From the NCBI RefSeq assembly GCF_000708205.1, contig NW_014575560.1, positions 1,183,113 to 1,247,112 of the forward strand: a DNA stretch of 64,000 nucleotides, written 5' to 3'. The notes beneath the pieces were generated by a model, which saw nothing but the letters and a program-made list of their open reading frames with translations, was not told the DNA's origin and ran no database searches. How positions within the stretch are numbered: the first letter of the stretch is position 1; the number at the start of each line of letters is the position of its first letter. Below, in pieces: positions 1 through 10,515 of the stretch. The stretch is from Mixia osmundae IAM 14324 (taxonomy: Eukaryota; Basidiomycota; Mixiomycetes; Mixiales; Mixiaceae). Position numbers and translations under genes: made by a program.

Positions 1-949
1 GCATTCGCCTTCAGGTTCAATATGCCGCCTTTCATGATCCTTTTGGTCGCCATTCTCAATGATGGCACGATCATGACACTTTCTCTGGATCGTGTCCTAC
101 CGTCAATGACGCCCGATACGTGGGATCTGGGCGAGATATTTGCTTATGCTATTGCGTATGGCGTCTATCTCTCTGCGGGCACGATCATCTTTGTCGTACT
201 CATCCTCAAGACGTCCTTCTTTGAAGCCAAGTTCGGCGTCAACCCCATCAAGGCTAACAACGACTACCAGCTGCACATGGTAAGCGGGCATCGTCAATGT
301 GATGGGCTCCACTGACGCTGCTGCAGATCATCTATCTTCAAGTGGCACAGATCTCACAAGCGCTCATCTTCATCACTCGCTCACACTCCTGGTTCTTCGT
401 TGAGCGGCCCAGCCTCGCCCTCTTCGGCGCCTTCTGTCTGGCGCAGCTCATATCCTCTATCATTGCGGCGTATGGCGATTGGTATGTCCTCTGATTCGAT
501 TGATGACCCCGTTGATGCCAAACCTGCAGGGGCTTTGCCAATGTCGCCAGGATCAGCGGCGGTTGGATCGGTATTGTCTGTAGGTTGAGCACTCAGATCT
601 CCTTGCAGATCAGCTGACTCTATGCGCAGGGCTCTTCAATCTTTGTCACTTCTGGGCGCTCGATTTGCTCAAATTCGGCATGCGATACGCCTTGAAGCGC
701 GTACGTAGGACTACCACGCGCGAGGAGCCCGGAGCGACCTCGTCTGATACGCATCCGCTCGCTCGGAGCTCCTCGCGTGTGTCTCTGCACGAATCGCTTT
801 ACTCGAACCGCGTCAGCTTCCTCCGTCGAGCTCAGCGTCGTCTACCTGGCCTCGGAAAGCGGCGAATCGCGATCGCACAGAACGAACTCGAACGCTATTC
901 GACTGCGTCCATTCATGGCGCTAGCGAGCAACTGAGGGGCTTGAATTAA
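1..949 (+). CDS. PMA1: Plasma-membrane H+-ATPase, C-terminal part (5' end outside window)
   Basis: This is the last part of the P-type proton pump that energises the fungal plasma membrane. The reading frame is open from base 1 and begins in the membrane hinge region; the motif [18 protein letters not shown] is typical of fungal Pma1. Transmembrane segments and a basic, Ser-rich cytosolic tail follow. In the family this tail is the autoinhibitory, phosphorylated region. Three introns (280-326, 482-529, 580-629) rejoin the conserved frame, and the stop is at 947-949. The catalytic DKTGT site and ATP-binding domains lie upstream of the window. It converges on COQ7 with 62 bp between the stops. 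The family call is very secure. Confidence 0.95.
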
Positions 950-1011
950 CAGTCGCCTGCTCAACGTCGTGATAAACTGTATAATGCAAGCAACATGTAA
1001 CAGCAGCTATC

Positions 1012-1865
1012 TCATATCCTCTCACTGGCTGCAATAGCGACGCGGCAGCCGCCAGCAATGATTGCGCTGAGTAAAGCATGCGCGGGTGCTTTCTGAGAGT
1101 CGTTCTCAACTGCAGTGTCTAGGTGCTCGAGCTCGTCGTCTCTGAACTCGGCAAGGATCTTTGCGAGGAGCGGGATGGAAGGATGATCATGCGGCACTTT
1201 GGATAGCGCAGTCAGTTGGCTGCCGGCTGATCAGCATGTGAGAATTGAGCCTCAAGGCAGGAGCAACATACTCGTTGTAGTGCTCGCCGATGACGGTCTC
1301 GACCGCTTCCGTGCAGGCCATGGCGGCTTCTCTGCCCATGAGAGCTGTGCCGGCGCCGAGTGACCAGCCTGCTAACTTCCAAAACGGGTAGAGGGCGGTA
1401 GGCCGGACGCCATGCTGCAGTATGACTTTGTCGAATGTCTGAATGTGTTTCTTCTCCTGATCCCACATGTGCTGCAAAGAATGTCAATAACATGACTGTC
1501 AGGTGCAAGTGGCTCACCTGTATGAGCTCTGCCAGGGACTTGTTCCTGCCCAGGACGGCGAGCTGTCCTCTGTAGATCCAGTTGGCTCCCAGCTCGCCTG
1601 CCTGGTCAACCCTGATGATTCTCTCGATGATGCGTCGCTGAGCCCTCGTGAGATCAGCAGGCGTGCCCGTCGTCGCAGCCTCGGGGAAATCAGGGTTACC
1701 GCTAGGCGATAGATAGGCCGATGAGGGCAAGTTGGCCGTTGCAGAGTGTTCCGGCGATGATGTATGGCCACTCGCGGAAGGTGCCGCGCTGGCGATGCCT
1801 CGTCGCTGGACTGTCATCGATCTACCTACTCGCTGGTGGAAGCCTCTGATCGTTTGTCTCGACAT
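1012..1865 (-). CDS. COQ7: Demethoxyubiquinone hydroxylase, Coq7/Clk-1 family
   Basis: A mitochondrial di-iron monooxygenase that hydroxylates demethoxyubiquinone in coenzyme Q synthesis. Three exons (1865-1518, 1471-1272, 1219-1012) give 251 residues. The first 30 or so residues are Arg/Ser-rich, as expected for a mitochondrial presequence. Di-iron ligand motifs are visible in order: a Glu in DQAGELGAN, ExxH in DQEKKH, a Glu in ACTEAVE and the last ExxH in DDELEH. The protein ends in the family-typical ASERI. Joining exons 2 and 3 gives HYNDQL, matching the family. It is divergent from the alcohol dehydrogenase gene across about 200 bp. Confidence 0.95.
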
Positions 1866-2066
1866 CTATCCTATCGACTTGGCTGTGGCAACTTGGCAAT
1901 GTCAACGTCGTCGCGCGTCTTCTTGTTTGAATATCAAATCGAAGATGATCATCGAATTGCGACTTGCTTGCCCCCGCCCACGTCGCGGAGATGATCGATG
2001 ACGTCGCCGGACATGTGCTTGAAGCTCTTCCTGCTCCTTCTCGCCGGAAAGTAGCGAACAGCAAGC

Positions 2067-3364
2067 ATGTCATCGATCACGAAGAACCCCATCACCTGGA
2101 AGGGATACGGCATTGCCTCCACCAAGGACTACAAGAACTTCTCTGTCCGCGACTTTGAACCCAAGAAGGCGGACGACTATGACATCGACATTGCCATCTC
2201 TGTGAGCCTTCACGCTCTTGACTGTTCTCTCCTTGGCTGATGTGTTCCTCTCTGTCAGCACTGTGGCGTATGTGCTTCGTAAGCCGTTCATCGTCTGGTC
2301 TCGCACACGCTTGCTGACACGTTGACATGCTAGCGACCACCACACGATCAGTGGAGGCTGGGGCCCTGTAGCCGACGAGCACCTCATCGCAGGGTGTGTC
2401 GACCACCTATCAAGCTTACTCGAGCTTACGCAGCATTGACCAGACACGAAGTCGTCGGCAAGGTCGTCAAAGTTGGCAGCAAGGTCTCGAGCATCAAAGA
2501 AGGCGATCGTGTCGCTGTAGGTGCTCAAGTGTGCTCCTGCTTCGAGTGCAACAACTGCAAGAACGATAACGAGAACTACTGTCCCAATGGCGTTGATACC
2601 TACAACGCAAAGTATCCCAACGGCGATCTCGCGCACGGTGGCTACTCGGCCGGCATCCGAGTTCACGAACGCTTCGTCTTCCCTCTGCCGGAAGCACTGA
2701 AATCAGAGGATGCCGCACCCATGGCTTGCGCTGGCTTGACGGTCTACTCGCCCATCGTGCGCAACGGTACAGGCCCCGGCAAGCGAGTCGCAGTACTCGG
2801 TCTGGGAGGTCTCGGTCATTTTGCAGTCCAGTGGATCAAAGCGCTCGGCGCAGAAGCCGTCGTCTTCTCGCACTCGCCCTCCAAGAAAGAAGATGCGCTC
2901 AAGCTTGGTGCGACGGACTTTGTGGATACCTCGAAGAAGGACTTCGAGAAGCCTTGGGCGGGCAAGATCGACCTGATCATCTCGACTGCTTCTTCCACAA
3001 AGGGGCTCGATCTCAATCCCTACATCTCCACCCTCGTCCCGCAGGGCAAGCTCGTCTATGTCGGCATGCCCGAGGAAAGCCTGGGAGAGATCAAATCGCA
3101 GCAACTCGCGGGTAATGGCGCCTTCATCGGCTCCTCTCACATTGGCTCGAAGAAGGAGGCACTTGCGATGTACAAGCTCGCGGCCGACAAGGGCGTCAAG
3201 CCTATGCTCTTGGTGCTTCCCATGAAAGAAGCCGGCAAGGCCATCCAGGTGCGTTCTTTTGCCATCTCTGTTGACACTCGCGCTCATTGCGGTTTGGGCA
3301 GCTCATTGAGGACAACAAGCAGCGATACCGCACTGTTCTTGTCCAAGATATCGTCGACTATTGA
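2067..3364 (+). CDS. NADP-dependent zinc alcohol dehydrogenase (cinnamyl/ADH6 type)
   Basis: A medium-chain zinc dehydrogenase that probably reduces aldehydes with NADPH, like yeast Adh6/Adh7. Five exons (introns 2202-2258, 2279-2333, 2394-2443, 3249-3301) encode 360 residues, a normal family length. Exon 2 is only 20 nt; joined to exon 3 it completes HCGVCASDHHT. Catalytic zinc ligands are the Cys of HCGVC, the His of GHEVVG and the Cys of ACAGLTVY. The structural zinc comes from a four-Cys lobe (CSCFECNNC, then YC). The Rossmann motif is GLGGLGH, followed by SHSPSKK, the Ser/basic pattern of NADP(H) users. The exact substrate cannot be told from sequence. Confidence 0.93.
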
Positions 3365-3506
3365 ACAGTGAAAAGCCCTCGGGGGCCAAAGCTCAAAGGC
3401 TAGCAAAGTTGTACGCCAGAAAATGAAAAAAACGCGTCTGCTGCAGTGTCGACGTGTCAAGCATGTCAAGCCGCTGTTAGCCTGCCGTCTTAGCCAGCCT
3501 GAACCC

Positions 3507-5489
3507 ATGTCAGACAGTGAGATTGCTGCAAAGGCGAGCAAGAGGAGTATGAATGGCGAAAGCGCAGCTGGCAAGAAACGCAGACGGACAGAACCCACGT
3601 GAGTTCAACCCGCGCCATGTCAGAGGCCTCACTGAGCGTCATGGAGGGACATGTCCAGTTCTGATGGGTCTGACATGGATCTCGATGACTCGGCAGACGA
3701 GCAAGAAGCAGCAGAAGTGACGCCCGAGCCGACCAAAGCAAAAGTCAAGCGAGCTGCACCGCGGGCCAAGACCGGCAAAGGCTCAAAGAAGGTCTTGTCT
3801 AAAGAGACTGTCTCTGACAGCGAGGAAGAGGGTCCAGCCGAGCCCGAGCAAGACGACGCAGACGAAGATCTCGAGTCTGAGGATGAGGTCGAGGCGGCAC
3901 TCTACCCGCTCGAGGGCAAATACAAAGATGCAGCGGACCGTGCCTAGTACGGCTGCCTCCCTGGCTTCTGCGTCTGCTGCCATGCTGAGATCTCTCGATG
4001 GCACAGCCTCATGACGCTCACCCAGATCCAGCGCGAAGAGATTCTGGCCGAGCGAGAGGAGGAGAAGCAGGAGCAGATTGACGCCCGTGAGATCAGAGCG
4101 CTCGCTCAGAATGCCGGCAAGACGAACAGGGCACCCGCTCGAGCGTCGACTCGCAAACAGACCGTCGCGCCCTCAAAGACTGACAAGGCGATTGACGCGC
4201 TCAAGAAGAGCAGGACAGACCGCATAGAGAAGAAGACGACGAGAGTAAGCGCAGAGCTGCCTGCAGAGATATGCGTGGCTCACACGCTTCACAGTCGTCT
4301 GCTGCGCCAAAGAGGGACAGGAAACCGGCAAATGAAGAGTCAGACGAGGAAGTCGCTCAAGCAGCACAAGAGAGTGAAGGGTCAGAGGAAGAGACCTATT
4401 CAAGGAGAAGAGGCAGAGTCAAAGTAGATAAGCCAACGCGGGCTCAAGAGCAAGAGGCCACGCATGCAGAGATCAATTCGATCTTGGTCACTCGCGATCA
4501 GCTGACTCGCTACTGGCCTTGCCCCTGGTTCGCCGAATGGGCGAAAGGTGCGCACTTTGGCCTAGCTGCTCGCGAGTCTCACTCGTGCCTACAGATGCCT
4601 ACGTAAGAGTCTTGGTCGGAGTGGATGACACGAAGCAAAACGTCTACCGGCTTTCGCGCATCCTGAGCGTCGAAGAGGCACCGACGCTGTACAGACTCGA
4701 AGATAATTGCAAGACTGACAAGGCGCTCAAGCTCGCTCACGGCTCGGCAGAACGCATCTTCGAGATTAGCAAAGTCAGCAATTCGCCAGCGGCTGACGTG
4801 AGCTTCATACTGCAGTGTCGAAGCTATGCTCACGCCATGTCAGAGCGAGGTACGGCGCTTGAAGAGTGTCTTGCTTAGCGAAAAGCGCAAACCGATCACA
4901 GCGCGCCAGGTAGAACAGAAGCTGCCCATTCTGCAACGCTACGCCCAGCACGCACCAACCGAAGCTGACATTACGACCCGGATCAATGTCAACAAGCTCG
5001 ATGATGCCGAGTACGAGCGACCGCGCAGGAAAGCACGATTACTCGAGGAGCGTGCGGCAGCAGAGGCCAAGAAAGACACAATTGCACTCGCCAAGATCAA
5101 TGTCGAGCTGACTAAGCTGGAGCCTCCGCTTCCAATAGCACGCGAACCTTCTGCGAACACATCGGAGAGCGCGGCGCGGATAGCTGCAAAGCTACAGGCG
5201 GCAGCTCAGACTCAGCCGAAGCAGTCGCAGGCACCCGGAAGGACAGATCCAGCACGGCGGACTGCCGACTCGCTGAATGGGGGTGGATCAGGCTCCAGTA
5301 CACCCACGCGCCTGAAGGCCGTCAAGAGGTGCTTCTCTCTGCTAGTCATGTGTTAGCACTGATCAGGCATGCAGAATGGAGGGCGCAATCACACCAAGCA
5401 GTCTATCCATAGACCTTACGGCCGCCTCTGAGACTTCTCAGAGTGGACACAAGCCTGCACGCATCGAGCTCGACCTCGGAGACTTCTGA
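3507..5489 (+). CDS. RTF1: Rtf1, Paf1-complex subunit with Plus3 domain
   Basis: A subunit or partner of the Paf1 elongation complex; Rtf1 promotes H2B ubiquitination and binds Spt5. Seven exons (introns 3599-3658, 3947-4006, 4245-4294, 4548-4594, 4798-4843, 5329-5374) give 557 residues. The N-terminal third is acidic and Lys-rich. It is followed by the conserved LEGKYKDAADRAYLMTL segment and IQREEILAERE, as in the histone-modification-domain region. The Plus3 domain starts at VTRDQLTRYW and continues through PWFAEWAKDAYVRVLVG. The tail is coiled-coil and Lys/Glu-rich. Intron 2 has GTACGG as donor and removes an in-frame TAG, giving DRAY-LMTL as in homologues. It converges on VPS9, 59 bp apart. 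Confidence 0.93.
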
Positions 5490-5548
5490 GCGAGCTCCGC
5501 TTCATGTTGACAACAGTAATGCATACTACATAGCTACTACGTCGTGAT

Positions 5549-7728
5549 CTACATCTCTAAGAGACGATCGATAGAACGCTCTAGATCTCCCTTCTGCGAG
5601 ACGAGAACGATCTCGAGAACATCGCTCGTCATGGTGGGAAAGATCTGCTGCAGTGTTCCGAGTGCTGCGCTGTGAGCCGCTTCGTGAGCTCGATCAATCT
5701 CTGCCTGGACCGTTGCGGCAGACTGATTGTCCGGTCGATAGTCGCCCGGCTGAGTCTGGGGCAGCAAGCTTGAGCCAGCAGAAGCTGGACGATCTGTCGG
5801 CGCGCCTGCCTGCCAGGGTGAATAGCCTCGCCGCCTAGCGGGACTGGGTAAGGGTGTGCCTGATTCCGACGGCGGCCGCAAATCGCTCTCTTTGCTGCTG
5901 ATAGCAAGCTCGTCAAAGATTTTGCCGATTGCATTCAGCGGCTTGCTGACCGTCTTTGTCAGATTGTCGCCAGACTTTTGCAAGAATCCCCGTGTGATCG
6001 AGGGCAGAGTGGCGCCAGGCTGCTCAAGCGCTGAAGCAGTATCCGCTTCGGTAGCTGCGATGTCATCCGGCTCTGCTGCTGAGGGCTGTTCTTGCTCTGC
6101 GCGAGTGAACCGCTTGAAAGGCTCGAGCACCGGGCTAGACTCGCTGGGTAGATGCGCAATTGCATCTTCTACGTTTGCTTCAAACTCGTGCTGTGTGATG
6201 TTCGAGAGTGACGAATGGTCCATTGACTCGATGAAACCAATCGCTCCATTGAGGCTCGAAAGGTAGTAGCCACTTTCGCCCTGCAATCTTTCAGGGTTTC
6301 TGAAGCGCTGTATGTACTGCAGATTCGATACAAGATGCGGTGGATTTGCTTGCAGGACGACATAAATGAGGAGTGGCATGAAAGTGTCTGCACCTTGATC
6401 TGCAGCAAGCTGTCTGATGAGGCCGAATATCACTTTGCAGCAGTTGAGTATGCAAATGAGCTTGTCTCGAGGTGCCTTGTACTGGTTGATCTTGAGCAAT
6501 TCTGTCCGTGCAAACTCAACAAAAGCAGATGTTTGTTCGGCTTGTGGTAGGTCGAGGTGCTCCTCGCTGACCCATCGGAAGAGCTGTATCCGCTGGGTCA
6601 GGATCTGATCGCGCTCTAGATCGTCTGTCGAGAACGTGGGCGAAGCAGACTGTGCAATGGCAGGAGTGAAAGTCCTGCTGTGCTGTTAGCAGCCGGGATG
6701 AGATCACTTTGACGACGTACAGATGATACAGGCGATTCATGACGAGCTTCTCCATCGCTTCGATGGCGTTGTCAAATTCTCGCTCAGAAGCATCCTTCCA
6801 GACCTCGCAAGAACGCATCTTGAGCGTTATGAACTGTGGGCTCAATCACGTGATCAGCAGGGATCAATTCACTTCGTGCAAGGCAACGGACGTCGAGAAA
6901 ATCATTGATGACTCGAATCTGATCATTGACAGACCAAGGCCGTTTTGCAAACTCTTTGAGAAAGCTCCGTAGGTATCGAGCAATGACGTCGGCCTGTCGA
7001 GAGCGCATCTGCTCGAGAAAGCGATTGAAATCAAACGGCACATCTTCGTCCTCCTGTGTGACTTGCTTCTCGCGAGCAGGATCAGGCGCAGCAGGCGGCG
7101 CATCTTCCTCGCTTTGCACGGCCGGAAGGGCATTCTGCTGACTTGTGCGCAGGAGCATAGGCTGACTCGCTTGCTGAGGCGTGCCAGAGAGTGACCGCTG
7201 CTGAGGTCGCCGACCGGCGACGGCGGCAAAGAGGCTGCTCTCCGGAGTGCCTGCACGCGAGGAAGGTGCAGTCGCTCGTGGCGAAGAGGCTGACGGAGTC
7301 AGAAAGCCAGACGCGACATCACTGTTCAGGCTTGGGGACAGCCTTGCTTTAAAGGCAGAGGCAATCGAGGAGAACGTCAACGAGGGCGATTGAGTCAAGC
7401 CTTGCTTTGGCTCTCTCTGCGGTGCTTCTCCAACGGGTGGCGCGGGTAGAGGGGGTGAAGTGGGCATGGGCAAACCAATGAGAGGCGGTTGAGCTTGCGA
7501 GCTTTCGTCTTGTGCTGTCGTCAGAGACGCAAGGGGATCGAAGTTGGCTGTCTGACTTGCGAGCTCGCCGGAGCGCTCCGCATCTTCCGACTGGTCACTC
7601 GTGGCATGCTTCGGTAGCTCCGGCAGTGCACGCGAATGCGACTCGCTCGGCGAGCCAGGCGGTGAATGAGACCTCAGCGAATCCCAGACTGCAGCGCCCG
7701 AGTCGAGCTCATCAGCCTGGGCAGCCAT
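5549..7728 (-). CDS. VPS9: Vps9-domain Rab5 exchange factor with C-terminal CUE domain
   Basis: A guanine-nucleotide exchange factor for Rab5/Vps21 GTPases in vacuolar and endosomal sorting. Three exons (7728-6892, 6833-6721, 6674-5549) encode 691 residues. The N-terminal 260 residues are disordered and Ser/Pro-rich. A helical bundle follows (KMRSCEVWKD, MEKLVMNRLYHL), then the catalytic Vps9 core with GADTFMPLLIYVVLQANPP and GESGYYLSSL, which contain the conserved Asp and Tyr. The last 45 residues form a ubiquitin-binding CUE domain (LQQIFPTMTSDVLEIVL). This architecture matches yeast Vps9. The gene shares a 174-bp divergent promoter with VPS5. Confidence 0.94.
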
Positions 7729-7827
7729 GCCTTCCTATCAGTCGCAGCGATGAGTGAGCGGGTCGGGCATCATGACTCGCCCGAGCTTATCGTCATTCGG
7801 TTGGCGCTGGTAGCCGTCGCCTCCTTC

Positions 7828-7851
7828 TCGTCGTCGTCGTCGTCGTCGTCG
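7828..7851. repeat. TCG trinucleotide microsatellite
   Basis: Eight tandem TCG units lie in the 174-bp gap between the divergent VPS9 and VPS5 genes. They fall in the presumed 5' leader or promoter of both genes and are non-coding in either gene model. A repeat-length polymorphism between strains is likely. Confidence 0.9.
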
Positions 7852-7902
7852 CGACTTTGGCGCTTTGGCTGGCTGCTCCCAAACTTTGACTCTTGACGGC
7901 TC

Positions 7903-10257
7903 ATGGAGGGCTTCGATGACCTCCTCTCGCCGGGCGCAGGTCTGCATCGATCTAGCGCATCCAACGATCCCGCAATGAGCTCGGCGTCGTTCTTTGGCGC
8001 ACCGCAAGATCACGACGAGGATGGCATGGACAATCCGTTTGCAGACCTGCCTGCTGGGCGCTCGCTCTACCTTGGCTCTCCCGCTGCGCCTCAATCTCCT
8101 TCTCGGAGCACTGAGGAAGCGGCAGCTGCACTTGGCTACAGCACAGCAGCCTCAGACGAGCAGTTGAACGACTTGCATGGCTCACAGGTAGACAGCTCAA
8201 CGGGCCCAGAGCTACTTGGCAGCGTCCCAGCTGCCCATGAGCACGCTCAGGATCCATATTCGGATGAGATTCCGGGCACGCCGGACTCGCCTGAGCTCAC
8301 ACTGAGTACGCCTGCGCCTGTAGAACGCCCGGAGACGCTGTTCGGTGCGTCAGACGACTTGCTCGAAGGTCTGCTGGCCCGCCAGCGGGCTATGCCTCCG
8401 CCTCCTGCATTCAAGCCAAGTCGTACTGCGGCTGTTCGTCAGTCACAGACAAACGCGGAAATTACATCAAATGTCTCGAGGCATGACTCGCTTGCATCCA
8501 TCGCGCCCATAGACGGCCGGCCTGCTTCCTTGCAAGGCGACAGAGTCATTGTCTCTCCCATCAGTGGAGAGTCAGCTCAGCGGGCGTTCAGCAACCTTTC
8601 CCTTGAAGCAGACATGCGCTCAGCGAATCCGACACTGGACGCGACACCAGATCCCGATCTGGGCTGGCGCGCTGACAGAGGAGACTCTCAGAACACCGAG
8701 GATGTCACCAGATCGGATTCTGCCTCTGTCAAGACAGTCGCCTTGGATTCTGAGCGCCAGAGCCTTGCAGGCGTCGAAGTGAGGCCATCTCTTCATCTAT
8801 CGCAAGCCCGCTGACGCAGCGCTTAGCCGTCTGTGCAGCCCGGGGTCGGCAATTCCTCTATCAGCGCGCAGACGACACCTGCGTCGTCAAAGCCGAAATT
8901 CCAGATTACAGTCGGCGATCCTACCAAGATCGGCTCAGACTTTGTCGGTAGCGCGCATATCGTATATACTATCCGCACAAGAGTACGTCTGCCTGGCTCG
9001 CTGCTGCTACAAATGACTGAGGCAAATGGCAGACAACGTCTACCGCCTATCGGAAGCAGGACTTCTCTGTCCTGCGACGATTCAGGGATTTCGTCTGGCT
9101 ATACGAGGCGCTCGCGGCGAACAATCCAGGCGTCATCATCCCGCCAATTCCCGAGAAGAAAGTGACCGGGCGATTCTCCGATGGTTTCGTCGAAGGTAGA
9201 CGGCAAGCCCTACAGACTTGCCTCCAGACCACCGTCGATCACGCGCTTCTGCATTCCGATCCCGACCTCAAGACTTTCCTCGAATCAGACTCATTCAATG
9301 CAGACGTAGGCAAGGAACTTTTGCGCCGCTATGCTGTCTGACGGTTTGCGTAGATCAAGCATCGAAGAGCTGACCATCCGTCCGAATCTAGCGGCTTTTT
9401 TGCCAATCTCGGCAGCTCAATCTCAGGTCCAAAATTCCAAGAATTTGACGATTTCTTCGACAGTAGACGCACCTATCTAGACATGTTCGAACCTCAACTC
9501 AAGGCGCTACACCACTCCATCTCGGTCGCATCTCGAGCTCGGCAGGCTTTATCCGCGTCGACTAACGAGCTCAGCCTGGCGCTCGTCGCTACTGCAGCTT
9601 GCGATCTCTCTCGACCAGTGCGGGACGCGTTGTCCGGATTGGCAGCGCTCCTCAAGAAGATCAGAGACATTGCGGAGGCCCAGAGTAAGTCAGAGGAGGT
9701 TGGCTTAATAGCTACGATTGACACCTACAGCCGACTGGTCGGCTCTGTCAGGGTGGGTGGCCTTCTTGCCTCAACATTGACTCGTGCTCACAAGCTGCAT
9801 CAGCTCGCTCTGCAAGCGCGCGTGAAGCTCCACCAAGCGTGGCAGCGCCATCTGAACCACGCAGCGATGCTTCTGCAAAGTTATGAAAAGGCCAAGCGTC
9901 AGGGCAGGCTACACGAAGATGTACTCGAATCAGACCTCGCCGAATGCCTCGAGGTGCGTGATATGCGATACTGTAGTTTTCGCTGATCACATGTTGCAGG
10001 CCGAGCGCAAAGCTGATACCGCCAAGCGGGATTTTGAGGACGTGTCGAAGCTCACGCGCGCAGAAATGCTCAGATTCGATACGGAGAAGGTCGATAATTT
10101 TCGGCTCGATCTGACGGCATACGTCCGGGGGCTTGCTGCGCGTCAGCGGACTGTCGTCGAGCTGTGGTCAAAGTACACGGAAATCATAAGTGAAGCTGTC
10201 AATTCGAACATAGTGTCTTTACCGGCCAACAGTGCCGATGTCAGTGTTGTACTATGA
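7903..10257 (+). CDS. VPS5: Sorting nexin Vps5 (PX-BAR retromer subunit)
   Basis: A membrane-bending subunit of retromer, which retrieves cargo from endosomes to the Golgi. Six exons (introns 8779-8826, 8983-9032, 9306-9353, 9753-9803, 9954-9999) encode 703 residues. The first 300 or so are disordered and rich in Ser and Pro. The PX domain runs from KFQITVGDPTKIG through RRFRDFVWLYEAL to IIPPIPEKK, a phosphoinositide-binding pattern. The C-terminal BAR helices include LDMFEPQLKAL and RLVGSVRLALQARVKLHQ; removing intron 9753-9803 is needed for the last match. The start chosen is the first ATG, in MEGFDDLLSP. Confidence 0.93.
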
Positions 10258-10515
10258 GCGCAGATCTGAATCTCAATTTTATCAAGTTGCAACAGCGATG
10301 CGAGTTGATCAGCAGAGGCGAACAGCTTGCATTGAAGATACGCTATCTGGCGCCCGCGGCCGCTTTGACGAGGCATTGTCATGAGCAGGGATCTTCCTCA
10401 AATATGCCACATGTTATCTCGGAAGAGAGCTTTGCTGGAATTATACGCGTTCCTAAAGCCAATGACCTTGAGGGCTTCAGCGAGATCCTCGAAAAGGCCT
10501 GGATGCGTACCTTTG

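Noticed and set aside
9687-9732. GTAAGT donor inside VPS5 as a further intron
   Set aside because: Removing it breaks the frame and deletes the conserved segment before RLVGSVR.
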